Program-made: the position numbers and the translations under genes
NCBI RefSeq assembly: GCF_014698995.1
Contig: NZ_JACWZZ010000006.1
Coordinates: 26,222 to 90,221, forward strand
Direction: 5' to 3'
Origin: Hymenobacter duratus
GTDB lineage: Bacteria > Bacteroidota > Bacteroidia > Cytophagales > Hymenobacteraceae
DNA length: 64,000 bases
In this document: positions 17,309 through 24,068 of the stretch, one piece after another
How the letters are laid out: the number at the start of each line of letters is the position of its first letter
How positions within the stretch are numbered: the stretch's first letter is position 1
Notes under the pieces: generated by a model
The model's database searches: none
The model's input: the letters and a program-made list of their open reading frames with translations, nothing else
Told to the model about the DNA's origin: nothing

Positions 17309-19729
17309 TTAATAATGGAGCGTCAGGCCGGCGCCCCACTTGTAGTCGCTGTCGTAGTTGGTGCTCAAGGACACATACTTGCTGACCATGTAGCGGAAGG
17401 CGACGTTGTATTCCCGGTCCGTGTTCACCAGCAGGTCGGCGAAGAAGTTGTTGCTTAGGGGCAGGTCCGTGCGCTCCAGCTGCAGGCGCACCTTGCCGTT
17501 GCTGTCCAGGCGCAGCTCCGAGCGCACGAGCAGGGGCAGCAGGTAGTACAGGCCCACGTCGAACACCCGCCGGTTGTTTTTGGTGTTCCGCTCGCCCTCT
17601 GCGAGCAGCGTGCGGTTGTTACGGTAGTCAAAGCCGACAAAGGCGGCGAGAAACTGCCGATTGTCGAGGTAGCGCAGCAGGTGGGTTTCGGTTTCGAAGT
17701 TGCCCTGGTAGTTCACGCGGCCCTCGAATTCGAGCGCGTTGCGGTTGTTGGACAGGGTGCTTTCCAGAAAAGCGCCCTGCGAGTGCGCCATCAGGTCGGC
17801 CCAGAGGTAAGGCTGGTTGTCTTCTTTTTTCAGCTCTTTGTAGTCGGTGCGGGCGTACTCATTCTGCGGGGTGCCCTCGTAGCTCACGATGCGGGCCATG
17901 CCGGCCATCATGTGGTAGAGGATGTGACAGTGGAAAAACCAGTCCTGTTCCTCGTTGGCGTCGAACTCGATGGTGACCTTGCCCATGGACTGAATGTCGA
18001 AGGTGTGCTTCATCGGCGAATAAGCACCCTGGGCATTCACGAGCCGGAAAAAGTGCCCGTGCAGGTGCAGCGGGTGGCGCATCATGGTGGTGTTGGTAAA
18101 GGTCATGCGCACGTTCTCGCCCTTGCGGATGGGAATCTTGTCGGCCTGCGAGAGGGTCTTGTTGTCAAACGACCACACGTAGCGCAGCATGTTGCCGGTC
18201 AGGGTGAGGTTGATTTCCCGCCACTGCTTGGTCGAATCCAGCGTGGTGGGGTTAAGGGCCCGCAACATGTTGTAGTTGAAGTCGCCGGCGCTGCCGCCCA
18301 TGCCGCTCATCCCGGCCATACCGCCCATGTCCATGCCCGCCATGCCGCCCATGTCCTGCATGCTGCCCATGCTTTTGCCAGCTTTTTCCTGGGCATTTTC
18401 GGGCCGGCTCTGCGGTGAGGGGGCCGTGGCAGCGGGCGCGGCGCCGTGCTGCATGTCCATGCCCGGCATGGGCGAACCAGCAGCCGGACTGGCTGGCTTC
18501 GGGCCCTGGTGGCCCGCCATGTCCATGCCTTTCATCTCCCCACTGCCCTGCTCTTTGGTCATGCCGGCGCCGCCCATGTCCATGCCGCTCATGCCTTCCA
18601 TGCTGTTCATCTCCCGCATCATCTGGAAGTAGTTGATGCGGGGCAGGTCCGGGGCTTTCATCGGCTCGCCCTGCCCGATGAAGGTGGAGGTGTAGCCGGT
18701 GATGTCGTTGGCCGTGGCCCGAAACTCGGCCGCGCCCACAGCGGGCACCGTGACCAGCAGGTCGTAGGTTTCGGCCGTGGCTATTTCGAGCTTGTTGACG
18801 GGGAAGGGCTCCACGTTGATGCCGTCGGCGGCGATGACCTGCATAGGACCGCCGGCGTACTGCAGGTAAAAGTAGGACGAGGCGCTGCCGTTGATGACGC
18901 GCAGGCGCACCACCTCCCCGGGCTTGGCGTCCTTGAAATAGCCCTTTTCCTGCCCGTTCGTGAGGAATTTGTTGTAGTAGATGTCCGTCAAATCCATGGC
19001 CGGCATGCGGCCCCACTCCTGCTTGAGCTTGTCCTTGAAGTAGCCGGCGGCCAGGGCCTCGCCGTAGCTCTGCGTAGCCCCTTTCTGCACGGCGAACCAC
19101 TCGCCGGTGCGCTTGAGGTAGCGCAGCACCTCCTTGGATTTGTGGTCGGTCCAGTCGGAGAGCACCAGCACGTACTCCCTCATCTCGTAGGGAATGCGCT
19201 TGGGGTGGATGACGATGGAGCCGTACACGCCGTCCTGCTCCTGCAGCATGGTGTGGGAGTGGTACCAGTAGGTGCCGCTCTGAATCAGGGGAAACGTAAA
19301 CGTGTGGGTGCCGCCCGGCTCGACCGGGGCCGTGTTGAGGTAGGGCACGCCGTCCTGCTCGTTGGGCAGCAGCAGGCCGTGCCAGTGGATGCTGGTTTCC
19401 ATGTGCATCTGGTTGTGCACCCGAATCACGGCGGTGTCCCCCTCGTTGAAGGTGAGCGTGGGGGCCGGAATCTGGCCGTTGATGCCGATGGCCCGGCGGG
19501 TGCGGCCCGTGAAGTTGACCAGGCGCTCGTCCACGTACAGGTCGTACTCCACCCGCTTGCCCACGTAGCTCGTGCGAGGCGTCACGACCTTGCCCTGCAG
19601 CTGAGCAGCCGGGGGCGCAGACTGGGTCAGGTGAGGCTCGGCGCTTTTGCCCATACGCATGCCCGGCGTGTGCTGCGCCCAGGCGGGCATGGCGGCCAGC
19701 AGGGCAGCCAGTAGAAAGAGTATTCGCAT
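17309..19729 (-). CDS. CopA-type multicopper oxidase with Met-rich insert and C-terminal beta-rich (CopB-like) extension
   Basis: An 806-residue secreted multicopper oxidase (signal MRILFLLAALLAAMPAWA). All copper-site boxes are present: HWHG and HSHT near the N-terminus, HPLHLHGH and HCHILYHMMAGM near residue 600. Between the second and third cupredoxin domains, about residues 375-490, is a Met/His-rich insert with repeated GMDMGG and MPGMDM units, typical of copper-binding CopA inserts. The last ~170 residues (from YLWADLMAHSQGA) are beta-rich with regularly alternating strands, and resemble the outer-membrane CopB-like part that is often a separate gene. Expected role: periplasmic Cu(I) oxidation and copper sequestration. 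The stop of the upstream Met-rich membrane protein gene is 6 bp from its ATG, so they form an operon. Confidence 0.9.
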   Translation of the reverse strand: MRILFLLAALLAAMPAWAQHTPGMRMGKSAEPHLTQSAPPAAQLQGKVVTPRTSYVGKRVEYDLYVDERLVNFTGRTRRAIGINGQIPAPTLTFNEGDTAVIRVHNQMHMETSIHWHGLLLPNEQDGVPYLNTAPVEPGGTHTFTFPLIQSGTYWYHSHTMLQEQDGVYGSIVIHPKRIPYEMREYVLVLSDWTDHKSKEVLRYLKRTGEWFAVQKGATQSYGEALAAGYFKDKLKQEWGRMPAMDLTDIYYNKFLTNGQEKGYFKDAKPGEVVRLRVINGSASSYFYLQYAGGPMQVIAADGINVEPFPVNKLEIATAETYDLLVTVPAVGAAEFRATANDITGYTSTFIGQGEPMKAPDLPRINYFQMMREMNSMEGMSGMDMGGAGMTKEQGSGEMKGMDMAGHQGPKPASPAAGSPMPGMDMQHGAAPAATAPSPQSRPENAQEKAGKSMGSMQDMGGMAGMDMGGMAGMSGMGGSAGDFNYNMLRALNPTTLDSTKQWREINLTLTGNMLRYVWSFDNKTLSQADKIPIRKGENVRMTFTNTTMMRHPLHLHGHFFRLVNAQGAYSPMKHTFDIQSMGKVTIEFDANEEQDWFFHCHILYHMMAGMARIVSYEGTPQNEYARTDYKELKKEDNQPYLWADLMAHSQGAFLESTLSNNRNALEFEGRVNYQGNFETETHLLRYLDNRQFLAAFVGFDYRNNRTLLAEGERNTKNNRRVFDVGLYYLLPLLVRSELRLDSNGKVRLQLERTDLPLSNNFFADLLVNTDREYNVAFRYMVSKYVSLSTNYDSDYKWGAGLTLHY

Positions 19730-19735
19730 CGGTCG

Positions 19736-20923
19736 TTACTTGTCGCGTTTGGGGGTGCTGCGGGCCGGGTTGTTGTCCTCGAACCGGTACTTATCCATGG
19801 GGCTGCTGGGCATGGCCATTCCCGGCATGCCCGGCATGGCGCCCGTTCCGGGCTTCTCCATTCCCTTCCTATCGCCCATACCGGGCATAGCCTCGCCCTT
19901 TTTCATGCCCGGCATTCCGGACATATCGTCCATCTGCTGGCGCGTTGTCACAGGCTTTTGGCCGCCGGCGGGCTGCATGCCGGGCATGTTTTCCATGCCT
20001 TTCATAGTACCTATGGCGGGTTTGCTTGGGGAGGTGTTTTTCGAGCGGGCAGGACCCATGTCCATGCCGGGCATGTTGCCCATGTCCATCGGGGCGGGCG
20101 GCGCTTTGCGCGGGCTGCCTTGGCCGGAGGGACGTTGCGTGCTCATCCCGGGCATGTTCATCCCCGGCATATCGGCCATGGCTCCCTGCTGGGCGGCCCG
20201 TCCTGCCGGCGCCGGCTGCGGTTGGCCGCCGCGCCGTTGGGTGGGCATGTTCATGCCTTCCATTTGTTCCATGGGTTGACGGCGCTGACCTAGCTGGGCG
20301 GCCTGCGGGCCGGGGCCCATGTTCATGCCTTCCATGCTGGCCGGGGAGGTACCTGGCGTAGCCACTGATGGTGGGCGAGTCCCGTCGCTTGGGCCAACCT
20401 CCTCGTTGTGGGCGTCCGCTTCGGAAGCCGGCATGTCCATGCCGGGCATGGCATCCTCCCCGCCGTGGCCGTGGCTTTTATCGAGCAGGTTGCCCTTGGG
20501 ACCCACGCCCTCGACGTACACCAGCTGCGCACCTCGGTGCCCGGCCACGGAAAGCGCGCCGGCCGCCGCCACGGCTGCCACCAGCACCAGCACCTCGTAG
20601 GCCCGGCGCTGCACCTTAAAGTAAAACCCGATGCCGGCCAATAGCAGCGTGATGCCCGAGAGCCAGGTGGTGTAGCCGGCGAACTGCTCGTGGGCCGCGT
20701 ACACGGCCGCTGCCCGGGGCGAAAGGCCAATTGCCGCCGCATGAAACACGGTGCTGGCCGCCACCGCCCCGGCAAAGCCCCCAGCCATCACGGCCAAGGC
20801 AATCCAGCGCACCTGGGGCCAGTCCTTGAATACCAGCAGGGCCTGCAATGCCGCAGCCAGCAGTATCAGGACAATGGGCAAGTGCACCACCAGGGGGTGC
20901 AGATTGGGAAAATCTGAAAACAT
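19736..20923 (-). CDS. DUF2231-like membrane protein with long Met-rich copper-binding tail
   Basis: A 395-residue protein. The N-terminal ~145 residues contain four hydrophobic helices and start FPNLHPLVVHLPIVLILLAAAL, the DUF2231 (YtfH-like) signature with conserved HP..VHLP. Residues about 155-395 are an extended low-complexity tail full of MPGM, GMDM and GMNM units together with Gln, Pro and His, able to bind many copper ions. I use the ATG at 20923; the longer frame to 21070 adds an unlikely N-terminus. It is the first gene of an operon with the multicopper oxidase. A copy of the copper-regulon motif lies about 190 bp upstream. Periplasmic copper capture for the oxidase is inferred. Confidence 0.82.
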   Translation of the reverse strand: MFSDFPNLHPLVVHLPIVLILLAAALQALLVFKDWPQVRWIALAVMAGGFAGAVAASTVFHAAAIGLSPRAAAVYAAHEQFAGYTTWLSGITLLLAGIGFYFKVQRRAYEVLVLVAAVAAAGALSVAGHRGAQLVYVEGVGPKGNLLDKSHGHGGEDAMPGMDMPASEADAHNEEVGPSDGTRPPSVATPGTSPASMEGMNMGPGPQAAQLGQRRQPMEQMEGMNMPTQRRGGQPQPAPAGRAAQQGAMADMPGMNMPGMSTQRPSGQGSPRKAPPAPMDMGNMPGMDMGPARSKNTSPSKPAIGTMKGMENMPGMQPAGGQKPVTTRQQMDDMSGMPGMKKGEAMPGMGDRKGMEKPGTGAMPGMPGMAMPSSPMDKYRFEDNNPARSTPKRDK

Positions 20924-21063
20924 AGAGCCGAATGAGCCAAGGCCGGTACACGGAAAAACCCCGGCTGACCGCAAGCAGCAGTGCCGGGGCAAATCCCAAT
21001 GGGTAATGGAGAGGCCGCGCTGACCACTGGTCCTAGCCAGGCGGTCGTTGCTTTCCCTGTTGG

Positions 21064-21126
21064 GTACCATACGTAGTCAAACCGCGACAATGTTTACACG
21101 CAAACGGCCGCACGGTTGCATAATTT
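21064..21126 (-). promoter_or_regulatory. Copper-regulon motif upstream of the Met-rich protein/multicopper oxidase operon
   Basis: On the minus strand AAATTATGCAAC (21126-21115) matches 11 of 12 bases of the AAATYATGCAAG motif shared by other copper genes. A weak -7 (TATGGTAC, 21071-21064) follows after 43 bp. This implies a leader of about 140 nt before the ATG at 20923. Of the set this is one of the weaker promoters. Confidence 0.45.
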
Positions 21127-21175
21127 CAAGCAACCTGGTCCTGACTACAGGCCGTCCCAGGAAACGCTAAAACGA

Positions 21176-21207
21176 AAAACGCCCGACCTACTGGGGCCGG
21201 GCGTTTT
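21176..21207 (-). terminator. Rho-independent terminator after the HMA/Cys-rich operon
   Basis: AAAACGCCCG (21176-21185) and CGGGCGTTTT (21198-21207) form a perfect 10-bp stem with a 12-nt loop. On the minus strand it ends in a T run, directly after the stop of the Cys-rich gene at 21225. Confidence 0.85.
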
Positions 21208-21224
21208 ACACGAGCGTGGGCAGC

Positions 21225-21422
21225 TTACTTGGCCGCGCAGCAGCTAGGGGCTCCCGCCGTGCAGGCCGGAGTGCCGGCCTGGGCGCAGTTTTGCACCAGC
21301 GGGCAATCGGGGGTGCCCTTCAGTGGACAATCCGCCGCGGTCGGGGTTGGGCTGGTGAAGCCAAACAAGGCGCCGCCGGAGAGCAGCGCCGCGGCGCCGA
21401 ACATCATCATCTTGCGTTTCAT
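21225..21422 (-). CDS. Small secreted Cys-rich protein
   Basis: A 65-residue protein with a signal peptide (MKRKMMMFGAAALLSGGALFGFTSPTPT) and a mature part of about 35 residues holding six cysteines in short spacing (DCPL, DCPL, NCAQ, ACTA, SCCA). Such a peptide could bind soft metals such as Cu(I). It lies 95 bp downstream of the HMA chaperone gene and just before a strong terminator, so the two are one operon. No family name can be given. Short length lowers certainty, but the signal peptide, terminator and context support a real gene. Confidence 0.7.
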   Translation of the reverse strand: MKRKMMMFGAAALLSGGALFGFTSPTPTAADCPLKGTPDCPLVQNCAQAGTPACTAGAPSCCAAK

Positions 21423-21517
21423 CGGTTCTGGTGGTTAAGATGGGCCCGCCGGGTACGGCCGTGGGGTAGTTCAAACAGCCACGGTCCGTACTCCGTGGGT
21501 GGCACTCATTAAAATGT

Positions 21518-21724
21518 CTAAGCCTTTTCAGCCTTGAAGCCGGCATCTTCTACGAGCGCCAGCACCTGCTCCTCGGTCACGTCGCCGGTCACGGTGAGCA
21601 CCTTGTTGGGGTTGGCCGTGTCGACCTGCCAGGAGGCAATTGCCTTCTCGCCGTTGAGGGTGGGCGTTACGGCTTTGATGCAGCCGCCGCAGTTGATGTT
21701 GGTGTTGAATTGGAGCGTTTTCAT
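21518..21724 (-). CDS. CopZ-like HMA-domain metallochaperone
   Basis: A 68-residue single heavy-metal-associated domain: MKTLQFNTNINCGGCIKAV at the first strand and helix, then a ferredoxin-like pattern ending EQVLALVEDAGFKAEK. The metal site is NCGGC, in place of the usual MxCxxC, so Met is replaced by Asn-Ile-Asn while both cysteines remain. Expected role: carry Cu(I) in the cytoplasm to the CopA ATPase at 34589. The ATG at 21724 gives the correct domain start; the longer frame does not. A strong regulated promoter lies upstream at 21775-21835. Confidence 0.88.
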   Translation of the reverse strand: MKTLQFNTNINCGGCIKAVTPTLNGEKAIASWQVDTANPNKVLTVTGDVTEEQVLALVEDAGFKAEKA

Positions 21725-21774
21725 GGGAGTAAATGCGTGGCGCCCGTGGTGGGCGGGTTCGGAATTAAAACACC

Positions 21775-21835
21775 CAAAAGTAGCGGCACGTGCCCGGGAA
21801 GGGGTACACAATTAGGCTTCAGGCTTGCATGATTT
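21775..21835 (-). promoter_or_regulatory. Copper-regulon promoter of the HMA chaperone gene
   Basis: On the minus strand AAATCATGCAAG (21835-21824) is followed after 41 bp by TACTTTTG (21782-21775), a perfect TAnnTTTG -7 element. The same motif and spacing recur at the DUF2269-like gene and at the CopA ATPase gene, suggesting a common activator. Confidence 0.7.
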
Positions 21836-21882
21836 GTAGCAGCTAATCCCCCTTTGCCTGCCTGACACGTCGCACGCTAGCT

Positions 21883-22527
21883 TTAATGGTGGCCCATGCC
21901 CCCGCCGAGCAAGTGTTTGCCGATGACAAAGAGTAGGAGCAGCACCAGCCCGGCGATGAGCAAATAGCGGCCCCAGGGGGTGGGCATAGCAGTTGCGTGG
22001 CCCGCGGCCACGGCTTGGGCATGCGCCTGCTTTTGCAGCCGCCACTTACCAATGCGGCCCCAGGGCTTGTACACCGAAATGGCGGTGGCTGCCAGCAGCA
22101 CGACCAGCGCGGCCGCGGCATCGGCCAGCAGCTGCAGGCGCAACCCGCGCAGGTCAGTTGCCGAGAGGTCGGCTTTGGCGGCTACCTCGGCCAGGTAGGC
22201 GATGGGCTGGATGTGCAGCAGCAACAGCAGCGTGGCCGCTACCGTGAGCACCAGCTTGACCAGCACCCAGTAATGCTTAAACAAGCCCCAGGGCGTGCCC
22301 AGCGCCTGCACCACGCCGGTGGCCAGCGCGGCCAGGCTGGAGGGCACAATAACAAACCAGCCGCTCAGCCCCATGGCCAGGTAGGCCGTGCGCACCAGCA
22401 ACGCATCAGAACTGGTCAGGCCGGTGATGGCCAGGGCCAGGAACACGGCCACGGCGCCGAGCCAGCCCACCGAGAACGTGATGTGGGCGGTGAGCATGAA
22501 CTTGCGCAGGGCGGGAGCCATTGTCAT
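21883..22527 (-). CDS. DUF2269-like integral membrane protein
   Basis: A 214-residue protein with about five membrane helices, including LTAHITFSVGWLGAVAVFLALAI, a hydrophobic LVKLVLTVAATLLLLLHIQPIAY and a C-terminal YLLIAGLVLLLLFVIGKHLL followed by GGGMGHH. The first helix has a conserved His and Gly pattern seen in DUF2269/YkoI-adjacent membrane proteins of Bacteroidota metal or redox regions. The start is ATG 22527 or 22521. It has its own copper-regulon promoter. Function is unknown; a membrane redox or copper-related role is inferred only from regulation and neighbours. Confidence 0.72.
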   Translation of the reverse strand: MTMAPALRKFMLTAHITFSVGWLGAVAVFLALAITGLTSSDALLVRTAYLAMGLSGWFVIVPSSLAALATGVVQALGTPWGLFKHYWVLVKLVLTVAATLLLLLHIQPIAYLAEVAAKADLSATDLRGLRLQLLADAAAALVVLLAATAISVYKPWGRIGKWRLQKQAHAQAVAAGHATAMPTPWGRYLLIAGLVLLLLFVIGKHLLGGGMGHH

Positions 22528-22560
22528 CAGCGAGGCAGTTGGGGCGGGTGAAGGACCCCG

Positions 22561-22621
22561 CAAAAGTAGGGGTGTCGCCCAGGCCCGGCGTACAGAATTA
22601 GGCCGCGAACCAGCATAATTA
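22561..22621 (-). promoter_or_regulatory. Copper-regulon promoter of the DUF2269-like gene
   Basis: On the minus strand TAATTATGCTGG (22621-22610) matches 9 of 12 bases of AAATYATGCAAG and is followed after 41 bp by a perfect -7 element TACTTTTG (22568-22561). Spacing is identical to the HMA gene promoter. Confidence 0.6.
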
Positions 22622-22641
22622 ACACACCGGGGCCCACGAAA

Positions 22642-22670
22642 AAGCCAGCCCGTACGCGACGAGCTGGCTT
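22642..22670 (-). terminator. Terminator after the four-helix copper protein gene
   Basis: AAGCCAGC (22642-22649) and GCTGGCTT (22663-22670) form an 8-bp stem with a 13-nt loop; on the minus strand the stem ends in five T residues. It follows the stop at 22690. Confidence 0.75.
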
Positions 22671-22689
22671 CCCATGGTATCGAGGATAT

Positions 22690-23025
22690 TTAAGCAGCAA
22701 TGCCCTGGCGGCAGGCCTGCTCGCAGCGGCGGCAGGCCTCGGCGCACTGGCGGCAGTGCTCGGAGTGAGCGCCGTGCTTCTCGCACTCGTCGGCGCAGGC
22801 CTTGCAGATTTCAGCGCACTCGCGTAGCAGATGGGCGGCGTGCTCCGAGCCGCGGGCAGTGAAGCGGGCGGTGAGGGCGCAGATGTCGGCACAGTCGCGG
22901 TCCAACAGCACGCAGCGGGCCATCATCTTCACGTTGTCTTCCTGCAGGCAGGCCGTAGCACAATGCTCACAGGCGGCGATACAGGCATTGAGGGCGTCGA
23001 GCAGGCTTTGGTTTTGTGTATGCAT
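22690..23025 (-). CDS. Four-helix bundle copper-binding protein (Csp / DUF326-like)
   Basis: A 111-residue protein rich in regularly spaced cysteines: ACIAACEHCATACLQE, CVLLDRDCADICALT, CAEICKACADECEKHG and CRQCAEACRRCEQAC. This CxxC/CxxxC spacing along four helices is the hallmark of copper storage proteins (Csp) and DUF326 proteins, in which the cysteines line the core and hold many Cu(I) ions. It lacks a signal peptide, so it is the cytosolic type. I use the ATG at 23025. It has its own promoter in the 3' end of the upstream AraC gene, with the regulon motif. Confidence 0.9.
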   Translation of the reverse strand: MHTQNQSLLDALNACIAACEHCATACLQEDNVKMMARCVLLDRDCADICALTARFTARGSEHAAHLLRECAEICKACADECEKHGAHSEHCRQCAEACRRCEQACRQGIAA

Positions 23026-23075
23026 GGGAAAGGGGTGTAGGTGAACGAACAAGGCAACCCAACCGGGTCGCTGCC

Positions 23076-23136
23076 TAAGTATACCTTCTCTGTGGCCCAA
23101 GGTTTTACATATTAGTCTTCTTCCCTTGCATGATTT
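23076..23136 (-). promoter_or_regulatory. Copper-regulon promoter of the Csp-like gene
   Basis: On the minus strand AAATCATGCAAG (23136-23125) is a perfect motif copy and a weaker -7 (TATACTTA, 23083-23076) follows after 41 bp. The motif overlaps the last codons of the AraC regulator gene. Confidence 0.55.
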
Positions 23137-23741
23137 GGGGCCTCCTCCCCTACCACCGGAGCCCTTTCGGCCCGCAGCAGCCGACGATATGCGGAAGGCG
23201 AACAGCGGGCCAAGCGCCGGAATTGGCCGGAGAAGTGCGCCAGGCTGGTGTAGCCCAGGTGCCGGGCAATTAGGCCCACGCTCAGGGAGGAAGAAAGCAG
23301 CAGCTCCTGCGCATAAGCCAGGCGCTGACTCAGGATGTAGGCCGCCAGCGTCTTATCGCCCACCAAGCGGGCAAAGGCCGCGCTGAGCTGCCCGTAGGTC
23401 AAGCCGAGCTCCCGGGCCAGCGCCGCCCCAAAAGCCCGGTGACGCAGGCTTTCGCCCGGCTCGCGCAGCAGGCGGTTCACCGCCACGCTGACCCGTTCCA
23501 CCAGGGTCTGGTGAAAGGTTTCGAGCAGCGCAAACCGGGCCGCTTCCAGCGTGGCCCGCAGGCGGGGCCAGTCCAGCTCCTCGGCCGTGCCCGCCACCGT
23601 GGCCGCGCCCAGGCGCACGTCGAGCACCTGCAAGCCCAGCCCTTCCAACTCCTGCCGAACCACCCGGATACCGCGCGCGCACACCATGTGCTTGATGTAA
23701 AGCACAGTGGTGGGCGAAGCAGAAGCGGAGCGATTAGGCAT
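23112..23741 (-). CDS. AraC-family regulator with degenerate N-terminal HMA-like sensor
   Basis: A 209-residue protein. Residues about 12-75 look like an HMA (ferredoxin-like) domain: VLYIKHMVCARGIRVVRQELEGLGL. In the paralogue at 37244 the matching site is CPQC; here it is C21-A-R-G24, so the second cysteine is lost. The C-terminal ~100 residues are an AraC-type double helix-turn-helix, with SLSVGLIARHLGYTSLAHFSGQFRR as the second one. I infer a metal-responsive activator of the copper genes. It is the last gene but one of the RND operon; its start (ATG 23741) lies 12 bp after the DUF6122 stop. A TTG start at 23747 is possible. Confidence 0.85.
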   Translation of the reverse strand: MPNRSASASPTTVLYIKHMVCARGIRVVRQELEGLGLQVLDVRLGAATVAGTAEELDWPRLRATLEAARFALLETFHQTLVERVSVAVNRLLREPGESLRHRAFGAALARELGLTYGQLSAAFARLVGDKTLAAYILSQRLAYAQELLLSSSLSVGLIARHLGYTSLAHFSGQFRRLARCSPSAYRRLLRAERAPVVGEEAPNHAREED

Positions 23742-23753
23742 CAGCAAGCGAGG

Positions 23754-24065
23754 TTAAGGCAGGTAAATGCCGCGCTGCCAGCATTCGGTGTAGTCCAGCA
23801 CCATGTGCAGCAGGAAGCCCACGGCCCAGATGCGCGTGCGGGCGGGTAGCAGCAGTAGCACGTAGCCGCCGATGGCCCAGTAGGTGTGAAAGGTGTGGAA
23901 GTTGATGCTGCAGCGGCCCGGGTCGTAGAAGGGGGTGGCCCAGAGGTGGTCCAGGTCGAGCAGCAGGGCACTGGCCAGCACCAGCCACACCCGCCGCCAG
24001 TGGGGGCGGTGAAAGGCCAGGGCATACAGCCCCGGCACCGTGATATGCAGAAAGGCGTGCAGCAT
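23754..24065 (-). CDS. DUF6122 family integral membrane protein
   Basis: A 103-residue membrane protein with about three helices and conserved acidic/His motifs: HITVPGLYALAF, LLLDLDHLWATPFYDPGRCSINFHTFHTY and LLHMVLDYTECWQ. The DLDH...PFYDP.RCS.. and DY.EC signature matches DUF6122 proteins of Bacteroidota. It is encoded 3 bp downstream of the RND pump stop and upstream of the AraC regulator. A second copy, with an added lipoprotein-like N-terminus, is at 38739-39509. Function unknown; the conserved Asp/His/Cys residues could bind metal, but that is inference. Confidence 0.8.
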   Translation of the reverse strand: MLHAFLHITVPGLYALAFHRPHWRRVWLVLASALLLDLDHLWATPFYDPGRCSINFHTFHTYWAIGGYVLLLLPARTRIWAVGFLLHMVLDYTECWQRGIYLP

Positions 24066-24068
24066 CGC

